Of a stretch of 64,000 nt of DNA, positions 10,888 through 22,240 are shown piece after piece. Made by a program: the position numbers and the translations under genes. Location: assembly GCA_009731375.1 (NCBI GenBank), contig BJOX01000288.1:4350-68349 (forward strand), written 5' to 3'. The DNA comes from Paulinella micropora. Lineage: Eukaryota > Cercozoa > Imbricatea > Euglyphida. The notes beneath the pieces are model-generated. The model did not search any database and was not told where the DNA came from. It saw only the letters and a program-made list of their open reading frames with translations. The first letter of the stretch is position 1. Every line of letters starts with the position of its first letter.

Positions 10888-13800
10888 AATTAATATATTG
10901 CGAACACCATCTACTATGGCGGACACACATGGAACCTAGACAAACTCACAGAGGCGAATATAACATTCCAAATAAGGCAAAACAAGTTGTATGTGAAAAA
11001 GCCAAATTGTAGTAGGTTTTACGACATAACAACTACGAGGGGAGCACTATCTGACCTTGAAAGATTTTATTAAGAACCTGAGTGAAAACAAATGGAACGA
11101 AAATATGTAGAGCCACAAGTAATAGATTTCAATAGCTATAAACTGATAAGGAGTGACACTGAACACAAACTACCAGTGTGTCAATCTGTATATACTATAA
11201 AATTAAGTAAATCAATTTCTCAAAAAACGAAAAAGTTTCCATTAGAGGGTATCATAGGCATTATTTGATCTATAATTGAATATTTTAAAACACTTTACAA
11301 AGACAATGACTTAATACAAATACGTATTAGTACTATTCCTTCAACTTGGAATGTACAAAACCAAAAATTAATAAAAATAAAAGATTTCAATTTAGAAGAT
11401 ATACTGACTATATTAGAATCTATGCTCCAATCAAACGACGATAACTATATGGACGAAGAATGAGCAACAATGGAACTTATTGATTTCAATTTTGTGGGTG
11501 TAAAGATGCCAGAAGAATGAGCAAGATTGAAAGCAATAACAAAAACAGACATATATGAAAAGAAAGGTGTGAGACGAACAAACAATGATGACAACATATG
11601 TTTGGCAAGGGCAATCGTTGTAGCGAAAACAAAGATTGAAGAACACAAGAAATACGAACAAATCAGAAAAGGACGCAGAATCTAAGACTAACTGGCAAAC
11701 AAACTACATGAGGAGGCTTGTGTCATGAAAGATTTTGTGTGGGCTTTCTGAAATTAGTGAGTTTGCTAGATACATATACTACAACATTGTTATTGTTGAA
11801 TATCCAAACAAAATTGTTTATAAAACTGAGATAAACGACAAAAAGAATATATACATACTAAAAACAATGAACCATTACGATACCATAACAAGTATGAAAG
11901 CATTCTTATTAAAACAAAACTTCTGCGATAAGTGTATGAAGGGATACGAACGTGAATTCAAATGTAATATATGTCTAACCGAAGGGGTGTAAAGGATATG
12001 ACAATATTTCAAAATGAAAAACTTACCATCAGTGTAATAGAAAGTTTCCTAATGATAAGTTGTGTGATGCAAAAAAAATGTATCACGTGTGCTAAGACAT
12101 ACAAAGGAGAACATAAATGTGGATATGAAAAATGTAGGAACTGCAAAGAACTAAAACCTTTATGGCACAAATGTGAGATAAATAAAAAGGTAATACACGC
12201 ACCATCAACTAAATATGTATTCTTTGATTTTGATGTAAATCAAGAGACAGGAATACACAATAGGGGGTGAAACCCCCTCCGACAGCACACCAATCATTCA
12301 TAAAAACATTGAATAATTCTGCGAGTGGCCGTTTGGTGTTTGGTGTAAAACATAAAGGTTATACATTCATAGCACATAATGCGCGGGGGTATGATTGTCA
12401 ATTTGTGCTGAAATGGTTGATTGAAAATTACATAACTCCATTTGTAATCTATGAAGGTGGAAAAATAATGATGATGTATATTGATAATGGAAAAGAACAG
12501 ATTAGATTTATAGATAGTCTATCTTTCCTTACTATGCATCTATCTGACTTTCCTGATACATTTGGACTTACTGAATTAAAGAAAAGATATTTTCCTCAAT
12601 TTTCAATAAAACAGAGTACATAGGAAAAATGCAAGACAAAGATGACTACGGCTATAACTCATTCTCAAACAAGAAAAGAGAGGATTTCCTAAAAGTATGT
12701 GATTTCAATAAAGAAATGATTGAATATTGTCATAGTGATGTAGATTACTAAGGCGGGGGTGTATTGAGTTTAGGAAGCAATTTATGGAGTTTGGTATAGA
12801 TCCATTTCAATACACGACAATTGCCTCTACGTGTATGGCACTATTCAAAGCAAACTACATGCCTGAGGACAGCATAGCAGTCATACTGACAAACAGAACA
12901 GACAAAGCAAAAACAACTCGTATGTGCGTGGAATGGTTAGCATACAGAGAAAAAAAACAATGAAAAATTCAACATGGTCTAAATGGTAAAGAAAAAATAC
13001 TAAACTTACCGAAAGGTGTGAAAGCCTACTTAGACTGATATGACGACAAAACAAAAACTGCATATGAGTTCCATGGTTGTTATTGGCACGGGTGTCCTGA
13101 GTGATTTAATGGAAATGAACTGAACAGAGAAAGGTCTGTTAATAAAATATTTGGACAACTATACAAGGAAACTAAACTACGAGAAACTTCAATATGTCAG
13201 CATCCTGAAGTTAGTCAATTAATAACGATATGGGGGTGTCAATGGAATAGGATAAGAACAAAGGAAGAATTCAAAGGCACGATAGAAGAGACATTAATTG
13301 AGCAAGAAACAATCAATCCACGACATGCTATGTTTGGCGGAAGAGTGAATGCTCTGTCTCTATACTGGAAGTCAATGAGCAAGTATCAGTATGCTAAGTA
13401 TATAGATGTGTGCTCTCTCTATCCGACGGTTATTTACTGTGGCCCCTATCCTGTGAAACACCACCAAGCAATAAGAGGAAAAGAAGCATATGATATGTTG
13501 AATAATAAAACAGCATTTGGCATGCAAAAATAAAATACTGCCACCTAGAGGATTAATTCACCCCGTCCTTCCATGTCAAGATAGAGGAAAGATGATGTAT
13601 TATCTATGTAATAAATGTGGTAAGGAAGGCTTACAGGACAAATGTCAGCACACTGAAGAGGACAGAATACTGACAGGCACATGGGCAACACCACTTATTT
13701 ACAAAACAATCCAAAAAGGCTACAGACTTATTAAAACTTATGAATTATGGCATTGGAATGAACAGACCACAGAACTATTCAAAGAATATATTAAGACATT

Positions 13801-14754
13801 TCTAAGAGTGAAACAGGAATCAAGTGGCTATCCTTCAAATGTCATAACAGAAGAAGACAAAGACAACTACATTAAGGACTATGAAGAAAAGATGAAATTA
13901 AATTAGATAAAAGCAGTGGCAAAACTCTGTCTAAACTCACTATGGGGAAAATTTGGACAACAAAACAACAAGACACAAACAAAAATAGTAAGGAATGAAG
14001 CAGAACTATACAAAATACTAAACGACAAAAAGATAAATGAAGTATCTATCAATGTGATAAACAAAGAATGCTTAGAACTATCTAACAACCTACACCCAGA
14101 AAAAGTATCAGACCCCTACAATACAAATATCTGTGTAGCACTATTTACTACAGCACACTCACAGATGAGATTGTATGATATGATGGACAGATTAGGTAAT
14201 AGAGTATTATACCACGACACAGATAGTGTGATTTATTCTGTAGGTGAAAAAGAAGGACAGACAACAATACAGACAGGAGATTTATTGGGGCAATGGACAG
14301 ACGAATTGATAGATAAAAAGACAAAGATAAGTAGAAAGATAATCACATTTGTTGGAGCAGGTCCTAAATCCTACGGCTACATACTAGATGACGGAACTAC
14401 ACAAATGAAATTAAAGGGCTTCTCAATGAATTACGAGACTTGTAAGAAATTGAACTTAGTTAATATGTTTAGCATTATAAGCAATGGATTACAAGTACAA
14501 GACACAGAACTATCTAAGAAGGCATATGAAGAATTAGAGGACTTACTCCAAACAAAAGGATAACAGTGTATAGCAAAGAATGGGGCAGAGGCTGGAAATT
14601 TAACCATACCCACCAACAGCAAAATAACGAGAAACAAAAAGACTAAAACAATATCGTCTGAGCACATACAAAAGATATTTTCATTTACTTACACAAAAAG
14701 AGTAATACAACCACTAAAAGAAACCCGATTACAACATTACCATACGGCTATTAA
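10888..14754 (+). pseudogene. pPolB: Protein-primed family B DNA polymerase, decayed
   Basis: Replicates linear genomes with a terminal protein primer. Order of motifs: an N-terminal region, a Cys-rich segment (CDKCMKGYE; CITCAKTYKGEHKC, 11925-12120), an exonuclease motif I-like FFDFDVNQETG near 12220, Exo II NARGYDCQFVLKWL near 12380, Exo III-like SDVDY near 12735, the family segment YEFHGCYWHGCPE near 13066, Pol A DVCSLYP near 13405, Pol B KLCLNSLWGKFG near 13921, Pol C YHDTDSVIY near 14211 and a terminal TLPYGY before TAA 14752-14754. The frame shifts several times and carries in-frame TGA, TAA and TAG codons, mostly in the 5' two thirds; the palm part (13330-14563) is least damaged. No functional protein can be made from this copy. 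Confidence 0.9.
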
Positions 14755-15090
14755 GCAAAAAAAAAAAAAAAAAAGGAATTCACAAAAAAGGAAAAAAAAA
14801 GAAGAAAAAAGGGCATCAGGCAAAGAATGGTTTATCAAGAGTAAGCGGTGAGAGTTGAACCGCCGACAATGACGGACAACACCACCAACTTACTAATTAC
14901 ACCACCATGTGATGACAGAGGAGGAGGACAAAGAAATTTTTTTATGTCTGTGCTTGCTTTGGTTTCGGTTTTTTTTCCTCAGTCAATGCGCAATGTCATC
15001 ACATGATTTTTCTGAGAAAATTCGAAAGCACAGAAACATTTCTACGTTTTCGCAGTTGTGGCCTACTTTCTCGCAGTTCTTCTTGAAGAG
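14755..15090. other. Intergenic: A-rich run and tRNA-like segment
   Basis: Contains an A(18)-like run at 14757-14774 and, on the minus strand at 14844-14906, a tRNA-like sequence whose ends pair over seven positions (two GU). The D and T arms do not fold properly and the length is only 63 nt, so a working tRNA is doubtful. No ORF is supported. Confidence 0.4.
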
Positions 15091-15572
15091 ATGAGTGATT
15101 TTATCGATATTGAATCCAAAGAGGCTGAAATGTCAAGCGAAAGTGAGTTAGAAATAGAAAGAGAAGAAAATAATTGGATTGATTATTATTCTGACAAGAG
15201 CAACAAAAAAATTATTTCTGACAAAATATTTTTGGAAACTAAGAAAAAAAACTTGTCCAAAAAAATAAGATTATTGAAAAGAGAACTTTGCGATGTTGAA
15301 TCAAGACTGGAAGCAGTTTATCAGAGAGATGAGGAACTAAAAGAAGACAAAAGACGAATGGAAGAGGAGAGAAAAGTTAAGAGGCAGAGACTTAGAAAGG
15401 AAAAAGAGACCAAGAAGAAATCGCATTTTTGGAAAAGTGGTTAGAAAAAAATAAATTTCCAATGTCTCGCCAAGAGGAAATTTTCGCACGTAATTTGATT
15501 GAACAAGGTGATACATTTGATGATGTGATAGTTAAGTATAAATTGTATGTTAATGGAGGGAGCTTGGAGTAA
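15091..15572 (+). pseudogene. Charged coiled-coil protein, frameshifted
   Basis: ATG at 15091 opens an acidic then strongly charged helix-forming frame (ESELEIEREENNW; KKIRLLKRELCDVESRLEAV; KRQRLRKEKETKKK). The coding signal moves to another frame near 15412 and continues (EIAFLEKWLEKNKFPMSRQE, then DTFDDVIVKYKLYVNGG) to TAA 15570-15572. One indel in the GAAGAAGAAA stretch explains this. No family is recognised. It lies between PolB and the next broken ORF on the same strand. Confidence 0.55.
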
Positions 15573-15788
15573 AAATGGTTGTGTGATCTGTGCTGTCTGC
15601 CTACCTGCTCACTTCTCATCGATGAACATGACACACATTTCATTACAACATAAAAGCACACTTATTACTTGACTATCTTCAAAAAGAATTATTTATTTAC
15701 GAAATTATTTATTTACGAAACATAAAAAACGGCTTCAAGGCCCTGCCCACACATGTTTTTTTGTGCTTTTTGGTGTGGGGCAGGTACG
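15573..15788. other. Intergenic with direct repeat
   Basis: The 13-mer TTATTTACGAAAT is directly repeated at 15690-15720. A T-rich stretch precedes the next ORF. Nothing coding seen. Confidence 0.4.
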
Positions 15789-16315
15789 ATGCCTCCCAAG
15801 AAGAAGTCTCCTTCTAAGCAGACTGAGGCGGATGCTCAAGTGCCGACTGAGGTAGATGCTCAAGTGCCGACTGAGACGCCGATCGAAGTTCCTGCTGAGG
15901 TGCCTACACACCTGACGCCAAGCATCAGTCGCACCAAGACCCTGTGGCTCAGGCTGAGGTTGAGCGTAAAGCAAAAAATGTGAGTCCTTTTGAGAAGTTA
16001 AGAGTAAAGTTGAAGGAGGATGAGCCTGTAAAGTATTGGGAAGAGAACAAAGTTTGGGTTAAGATTGCCGACAAGAACGACGAGCCTGACAAAGTGTTTG
16101 ATTATGTCCATCCAGATTGCAAAAAAGGATTTTTGATGGCGAGCCCGGGGAAACCATACCATTAGCAAGTGGCACTCGGAGACGACGGGGTGATAAGGGT
16201 TTTCATATCTTGGTCTGCTTTGAAGGGTTACTATATTCACGAAAAGCGTCCGTTCTACACTAAGGCGGCTCTAATGCATCACAAATTTAACTTTACTAAA
16301 CCCAAAAAGAAGTGA
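15789..16315 (+). pseudogene. Unrecognised basic/proline-rich provirus protein, broken
   Basis: ATG at 15789 gives a Lys/Pro/Glu-rich N-terminus with PTEVDAQ-type repeats (MPPKKKSPSKQTEADAQ). Near 15920 the coding frame shifts and continues from about 15944 (SPFEKLRVKLKEDEPVKYWE; KVFDYVHPDCKKGF), meets a TAG at 16163-16165, and then stays open in the same frame (VALGDDGVIRVFISWSALKG; FYTKAALMHHKFNF) to TGA 16313-16315. The C-terminal part looks folded and the N-terminus disordered. Function unknown. Confidence 0.5.
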
Positions 16316-16413
16316 GACTACAAGTCCAATATTTTTTTCTTCCTTTGTCGGGAAGAAGTTCTGATGTTGGCAGGGTCTATTTCCTCCCGTTTAAGTAAAT
16401 GCTTTGTTTGTTT

Positions 16414-17301
16414 TTATTTTGTTAGTTGTTTCAGTTCTGTATTAATATCTGTCTCTTCCGGTTCGTTAGTTGTATCTGTCTTTAATAAATGTCGTGGTGG
16501 CACTATATCATCATTTGTTAATACGATCCGGTATCCCTTACGGGCTTTGACGGTGTAGATTTGCTTGCCCCATGTCTTTCCTCCCTTTTCTAGAATGTGT
16601 TTCTTGTTTAATTTCTAACTCTGTCTCCTTCTTTGAAACCAAATAAATATTTATCAACATATCTATGTTGTTGGCTAATATCATTTCCTTTAAATACATC
16701 AATTGGTGCCGCCTTAATCGCTGAATGTTCTCTCTTGTTATAATAATAGACAACATCTTCAATATAACTTATCCAATCAAAATTACGATTAAAAGCCCAA
16801 TACGTGTAATCTTTCTCTTAGTGTTCTAACAATCTATCAACAATACCTAACGAATTATGATCTCCTACTTCAACCATAATTTGTTCAATTCCATTATTTC
16901 TCATCCACTCACCAACTGCACCTACTCCCCACCATTGTCCGATATGTATGCTTTCGGCTTTGGTAATTTCTTGAGGGCATCTAAAACGGTGGTTGAAAAT
17001 TTATTCTTTACAGGTATTGCATAAGCATAACGACTATGAATATCAATCCAAATAAGGGCAACACTATAATTTTTATTTTTTGTTGCAACCTTACTCATAT
17101 CCATTAAATCAATATTGAATCCATATCTAATACCTTATCAGCCCATATTGTTGTCCCTCTAGTCCTTGGCTTAGTCTGACGAAATAATTCTTGAGCAGTG
17201 TTTGTCCGTTCTTCCTCTGTTGGTTCGCCTCTCGGAGTATCTTCTAGTTGTGTATCCTTATCCTGTGCATTAATATTACTAGTTGTGTGTTTGTTGTCCA
17301 T
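16414..17301 (-). pseudogene. INT: Retrovirus-type (rve) integrase, decayed
   Basis: Inserts the element into host DNA by DDE strand transfer. The minus-strand frame opens at ATG 17301 (MDNKHTTSNINAQD), then in shifted frames shows the core: IDLMDMSK with the first Asp, IWIDIHSRYAYAIP, the second Asp in YISDNGGE, and HNSLGIVDRL at the position of the third acidic residue, 35 positions after the second. That residue is Asp rather than Glu in this copy. An SH3-like C-terminal part (WGKQIYTVKARKGYR; NDDIVPPRHLL) ends at TAA 16414-16416. Frameshifts near 17104, 16920 and 16590 and in-frame stops make it inactive. It diverges from the flanking + strand gene set and has its own promoter-like hairpin. 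Confidence 0.85.
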
Positions 17302-17375
17302 GATATTTTAGAATTGCGCTTCGTGCTACGCACTCTCACTTATTCTAAAACATCGTTTTTTATTTTAATTTTAAT
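17302..17375 (-). promoter_or_regulatory. Conserved hairpin promoter-like element, integrase copy
   Basis: Read on the minus strand: ACGATGTTTTAGAATAAGTG, GAGAGTGCG, AGCACGAAGCGC, AATTCTAAAATATC then ATG. TTTTAGAAT and ATTCTAAAA are inverted, as are GTGC and GCAC, so the block can form a cruciform. The same block precedes the ATPase (22688-22742) and the minor capsid gene (26149-26247), ending 0-2 bases from each ATG. Confidence 0.65.
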
Positions 17376-17467
17376 TTAATGTCAGTCGATGTTCTGTGAT
17401 GACGGCAGTCAGAACAAAATATCATTAGAATTTCAAAAATATCTTTTCAGCTTCCTTACTTTTTTCT

Positions 17468-17944
17468 TTATTCTTTGGTGTATTGTTTATACATTAACTG
17501 ATATTTTTCACTTCGTTTTTTACCACCTCGCTGTTTTCCGCCTGTTGTTTCATAATCTTCGCTTTCTTCACTCTCACTTTCTTCGTCTTCTTCGCTGTCA
17601 TTCTCAGGCTTCTTGGGCTGTGGTGCTTTCTTTGCGGTTTTCTTCTTGGGCTTTTTAGCATTCTTTTTTATCTTTCTAAGCATATGATTTGCAATAACAT
17701 CAGACATATCAATTTCGCTATCGCTTTCGCTTGATTCATCTTCAATCTCAGGATTTTTAAGTATCTCTTTCGCAACACCAACTTCAGCATCCGTCTCAAT
17801 AAGTTCTTCCACCGATGCTTCTTTTAATTCTCCTTTTTTACGAAGCCTTTCACGTGCCCACTCGTCCTTTCTACGTTCAGCATTTGCTCTGTTTGCTTGA
17901 ACTGCTTTCTTCCAGTTTTCTTTTGAAGCCTCTTTTGACTGCAT
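17468..17944 (-). CDS. Hypothetical highly charged protein, 158 aa
   Basis: An intact frame with ATG at 17942-17944. The N-terminal third is basic and helical (ANAERRKDEWARERLRKKGE), followed by an acidic part (ESSESDSEIDMSDVIANHML), a Lys/Pro tract (KKPKKKTAKKAPQPKKPEND) and a Ser/Glu tail. The composition suggests a nucleic-acid or virion-core role, but no domain is recognised. It is divergent from the fibre gene that starts at 18037 and convergent with nothing; it may share an AT-rich divergent promoter region (17945-18036). Alternating Lys and Glu tracts could also be disordered scaffold. Confidence 0.65.
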   Translation of the reverse strand: MQSKEASKENWKKAVQANRANAERRKDEWARERLRKKGELKEASVEELIETDAEVGVAKEILKNPEIEDESSESDSEIDMSDVIANHMLRKIKKNAKKPKKKTAKKAPQPKKPENDSEEDEESESEESEDYETTGGKQRGGKKRSEKYQLMYKQYTKE

Positions 17945-18036
17945 TGTTTACCGACGAATGATATTACACGAGATAATTGTATTTTTTGTTAGTATAATTT
18001 AGCAAAAATAAAAAATTAAAATAATTATTATATACA
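17945..18036. promoter_or_regulatory. AT-rich divergent promoter region
   Basis: About 90 bp of AT-rich DNA between the divergent 17944(-) and 18037(+) genes. ATTATTATATACAATG sits directly before the fibre start and TTAGTATAATTTAG lies in the middle. Several provirus genes have a TATA-like box within about 12 bases of the ATG (22241 TTGTATAGTATG, 23596 CATAGTATAATG, 24020 TTGTATAGAATG), so very short 5' leaders are likely. Confidence 0.4.
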
Positions 18037-21000
18037 ATGTCGCAATATAAATCATTACTCGGTTTGAATGAGTTGGCAGTCGATAGTCTAGATGTACTTA
18101 ACTTAGACTTAACCAACACTAAATTACAGGTTTAAACACAGACAGAGTGCCAGAAGATGCCGACCCGTTGAACCTCTACCATACTGATTTGCGATTTGAC
18201 ACAAGATTATCTAACACATCAACATCGAACATCAAAGAGGGAAAAAATTTATACTATACAGAGCAACGAGTAAGGGACAACGACGAAGTCAAAGCCTCAA
18301 CTCAACACAGAAGCAATACTTCAAATCGGCACCAAACCAGCCTATACAATTTGATAGACACGAACATAACAGCACCAGCAGTCGGACAATACTTAACATA
18401 CAATGATGTAGATGGCAAATGGAGGAATACCGCCATTGGTTCAATTGACACACTTTCTGATTTAATCATAACCGCACCAATAGCGATGAATAGTTATCTA
18501 ACATATAATTCAATAAACTGGGTAAATAAAACATTTCCGATAAATGTGGATGAATTCGGCAACATTAATATGGGATGGAATTTGAATATAACAGGAGTGA
18601 GTAAATTTATTAAATACCAAAGATGTGGATACTTGGATAACAGAACACGATGCAAATAATGATAAAGTGTCCGCGGATGGTTCAATCAATACACACAGCG
18701 ATGTGTTAATTACAGGCACACCATCTGATAATCAACTGCTCATTTATAGCACGGGGCAATGGAGAAACACGAATTCGCCCTTTCTTAGATTAGACGGCAC
18801 CGCTAGTATGACGGGAGGACTAAATATGGTGGTTATGCTATTTCAGGGGCTTCTACATATAATGGAATTAATCTCGCAAATCTCTCAGTTGATAGCACGG
18901 TGGTTAAACTAACAGGAGACCAAACCATAGGAGGAATTAAAACGTTTAGCAGTATAATAAATGCGAGTGCTGGTCTTGATATGAAAAGCCAAAGCATAAC
19001 AATGTTAATCTTGTTTATGGTGTTGATGTTTCTGGTCTTGATAGTTCCGTGGTTAAATTAACAGGAGACCAAACAATAGGAGGCAATACAAAATTTACAT
19101 CAACTTTAGAAGTAAGTGGTTCATCCAATCCTACTTCTTTTGATGGTATTGGAATAACCTTCGACACAAAAATAGGAATGATTGCAGCACAGAAAACAGC
19201 AACAGCGACTTATTATCCGATACAAATAACTGGTTCGTATGTAGAGTTATATTCAAACGATAGTTTAAGTATGACTGCATCTGGAACAACATTTAGTTTG
19301 AATAACAAAAAAATTACAAACTTGGCAGACCCTTCCGCTTCAACAGATGCAGTGACAAGAAATTATGTTGATACTAATTGCGTGAAACTAACAGGAAACC
19401 AAACCATAGCAGGAATTAAGACATTTAGCAGTGGTGTTGAAATAACTGGAAATTCAATAAATTCAACAACAAAGGGCACATTCAATGATTCGTTTTCAAT
19501 TCTACCAGTAATATTGGGTCAATTGCTAGTTTGGATATGAAAACAAATACGTATTACAATTTTGAAATTTCAGCACACAAAAAAAGTTTTATTATTGATG
19601 GGGCGATTGTTTCGTGGTTTAATGCTACTGGCTTAGATTGTAATAGTAGTCGGATTGTTAATCTAGGAGCAAAAAATGCGAATGAAGCGGTAAATAGGCA
19701 ATATCTGGACGATAATTGTGTGAAATCATCAGGAGACCAAACCATGGCAGGTATTAAAAGATTTACGGGGACGACCAGAGTTGATAATTTAGAACTTTGG
19801 GGAAATGCTGATTTCGCTACTCATAATATAACAAGATGCGGAGATCTACCATGGATGGGGCCCGTTTGTTAAACCAATATGGAGGAGATATATTCTTTTC
19901 ACAGACATCTGGTAATCAACAGTCTTTCTTATATACTCTAAATACTGCTTCAAGTGGGACGGTGGACCAACGAGGTTATGTATTCACGAATGTAGCATTT
20001 GATGCTGGAAAGGGGGCGGGACTTTATATTTCAAAACTTTTGGACAATAAATCCGTTTCATCTGACATCATTCGTTTTAATAATGCTGGTGGTATGCGGT
20101 TTTATGGTGCCTTAGATATGAATTCTAATAGCATAACAAGTGCGGGAACAATTACTTCAACCGCATAACTACAACAACATTAACGGCGAGCGGGCTATTA
20201 ACGGCAACTGGAGGTTCTAGCATAGTTGTACAAGGAAATGGAAATGGTGGTAATACAAGAGGAATATTTTTGCGGGACACTGGCAACACAAATTATGGTA
20301 TTTATATGGCATCAAATGGAGGAGGTACAAATACCAGAAGTCTAGCAGGAGGGTCTGCGGTTCCTGGAAACAATTTTACTTCTTTCGCCGTTAGATTTAG
20401 AGTAAGCAATGTTTCCACTGATGGTTTTGTATGGGAGCATGGGTCTGAACAATTGTTAATGTCTTTGAATGGGGCAAACGGGACACTATGGACAAAAGGA
20501 CTAATAACAGCAAATGCTGGAATATCAACAACAACATTAACAACGAGCGACAACATAGTAGTCGGAGCTGGTAAAAAAATATTCATAGACAGGTCAGGAT
20601 ATATAAACACAAATAACAAATTAGTTTTGTGGGATGGTGGAACAGGCTCCACGACTGCTTTTAATGGATTTGGTATTAAACAAGACACAATGATCTATAA
20701 TGTTAATGTTACAACTGATAACCATATATTTTACTACGGTGCTACCAATGAATTATTTAGAATTGGTAATGCAGGGATTACGGCTTCAAAGTCAATAACT
20801 GCAAATGCTGGTATTACATACACTGGGGTGCTAACGACCACAACATTAACTAGTGGAGCAAAAATAGGAATACAAGGAGCAACAGACGGGACGAATGCGA
20901 GAGGAATATTTATGTGGGAAACAGCAAATACAGACTGGGGGATTTATATGGGACAATCTGGGGCTGGTAAAAGTTTAGCAGGAGGATCAGCACTAGCAGG

Positions 21001-21613
21001 TGGGGTTGGAGGTGGTATAACCAGTTATGCTTTAAGATTTAGAAGTGGTGCTTTGTCAACAGAAGGTTTTATATGGGAAAATCGTAATGCCGTTTTAATG
21101 TCATTAAGAGCAAGCGACGGGCAGTTATGGGTATCGTCTAATCCAATTCAATATTCAGACCGCCGAATGAAAGAAGACATAAAAGAGTGTTTAGGCTTAG
21201 ATTTTATTAATAAGTTAAATCCAGTCTGCTATCGTATGATTAATGACAACAAGAAGCAGAGAGCGGGATTGATAGCACAGGAATTAGAAGATCTACTAAC
21301 AGAAATGAATATGCCAGATTTTGCAGGATTTTCAAAAGAAGCAATAAGGGTTCCGTGTCCATTACAAAGAAAAGAATATGAATTGAAAGGGAAAAGTGTT
21401 AATCCAGAAGATGTTAAATGTGTTAATAGTGGTAATGTAAGTTATGCGGTTGGCTATACTGAATTTATCGCACCATTAATTAAGGCCGTTCAACAATTAT
21501 CAGAAAAGGTGATTAATTTAGAAAAAGAAAATAAAAGTCTTTCTACTATTATAGAAGATCTATCTAACCAATTAGCAGAAATCCGAGCAGTCGTTTTCCC
21601 TAATGCCCCCTAG
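18037..21613 (+). pseudogene. Long tail-fibre-like protein with C-terminal S74 chaperone, frameshifted
   Basis: A surface-fibre type protein. ATG 18037 (MSQYKSLLGLNELAVDSLDV) begins a frame that shifts near 18130, and again near 18620, 18830, 19000, 19510, 19840 and 20165. Repeated fibre modules with the core LTGDQTIGGIKTFSS occur at about 18903, 19057, 19383 and 19722 (one per 160-330 nt). The last open stretch, 20270-21613, carries Gly/Asn/Thr-rich shaft repeats and a Peptidase_S74-type intramolecular chaperone: SDRRMKEDIKECLGLDFINK with the catalytic-type Ser-Asp region, then AGLIAQELEDLL, then YTEFIAPLIKAVQQLSEKVI and a C-terminal coiled coil. In phage fibres this domain assists trimerisation and cleaves itself off. 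The whole gene would encode roughly 1,190 residues. The domain call is strong; the lesions could be real decay or indel errors. Confidence 0.8.
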
Positions 21614-21994
21614 ATTACACCCACCACCACCAATCATAGAAATTGATGGAGACCTAACACCAGAACTGAAAAACCGTGTGCTAGATGTTTCGCTGAAGAA
21701 CGAGGGAAAAAAATTGACCACGAATACGATGACAACTGGGACTGCTGTATGACTAAACGAAAAACTGACAGCAGACTTATTAAATACTTATTTCAAATGG
21801 GTATCATTATCGCCATTATAACCCTTTGCATCGTGAGGCTGTCTGAAAAGAACTTACCTTGTGAGGAAGCCAACACTTATGTCGGAATTTTGACCTTACT
21901 CATCGGCATTTGCCTGCCATCGCCTTCTAGTTCAAAGAAATGCACATTCATATATATGAGACCTATACCACATACTATTACCAGCACAGAATAA
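21604..21994 (+). pseudogene. Small two-helix membrane protein, frameshifted
   Basis: ATG 21604 overlaps the fibre stop by a few bases and starts a proline-rich N-terminus (MPPRLHPPPPIIEIDGDLTP). Near the A(7) run at about 21710 the coding signal moves to another frame (DHEYDDNWDCCMTKRK), then shows two hydrophobic segments: YLFQMGIIIAIITLCIVRL and YVGILTLLIGICLP. Short virion-membrane proteins of this shape are common in PLVs and related large DNA viruses; the assignment is by topology only. The frame after LPSPSS loses family character, so the true end may be near 21930. Confidence 0.5.
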
Positions 21995-22240
21995 AGGAAT
22001 ACTTTCACTAAATGAACGACAATCGTTCAATCCATTGTTAATATAAATGCAAGTAAAATTATTATTTAGACCAGATTGAATGCAGTGAATACAATTTTCT
22101 TTTTTCTGACCAAAGTCTCTATTTAAAATGAAAAAGTCGCAGGCAGTCCGCGAAATAGCCGAGCACATAAACAAGAATATTAAAATCATTTTTTGTATAT
22201 ATATTTTTGCTCAAAGATTTTTATAAAATCTTTGTATAGT
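21995..22240. other. Intergenic, nothing coding recognised
   Basis: AT-rich spacer. AAGATTTTTATAAAATCTT at 22215-22233 is a near-perfect inverted repeat next to the TTGTATAGTATG start context of the next gene and may be its promoter or the terminator of the previous one. Confidence 0.4.

Noticed and set aside
10888-14754. TGA as a tryptophan codon in the provirus polymerase
   Set aside because: Well-preserved parts use TGG for conserved Trp, other stop types also occur, and frameshifts are abundant, so ordinary decay explains the stops.
16364-16558. Plus-strand frame opposite the integrase
   Set aside because: It is antisense to the integrase C-terminus, which has family motifs on the minus strand.
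21700-21720. Programmed frameshift in the small membrane protein at A(7)
   Set aside because: The shift needed is +1 relative to the upstream frame and not the -1 slip expected at A-AAA-AAN, so an indel in a homopolymer is more likely.
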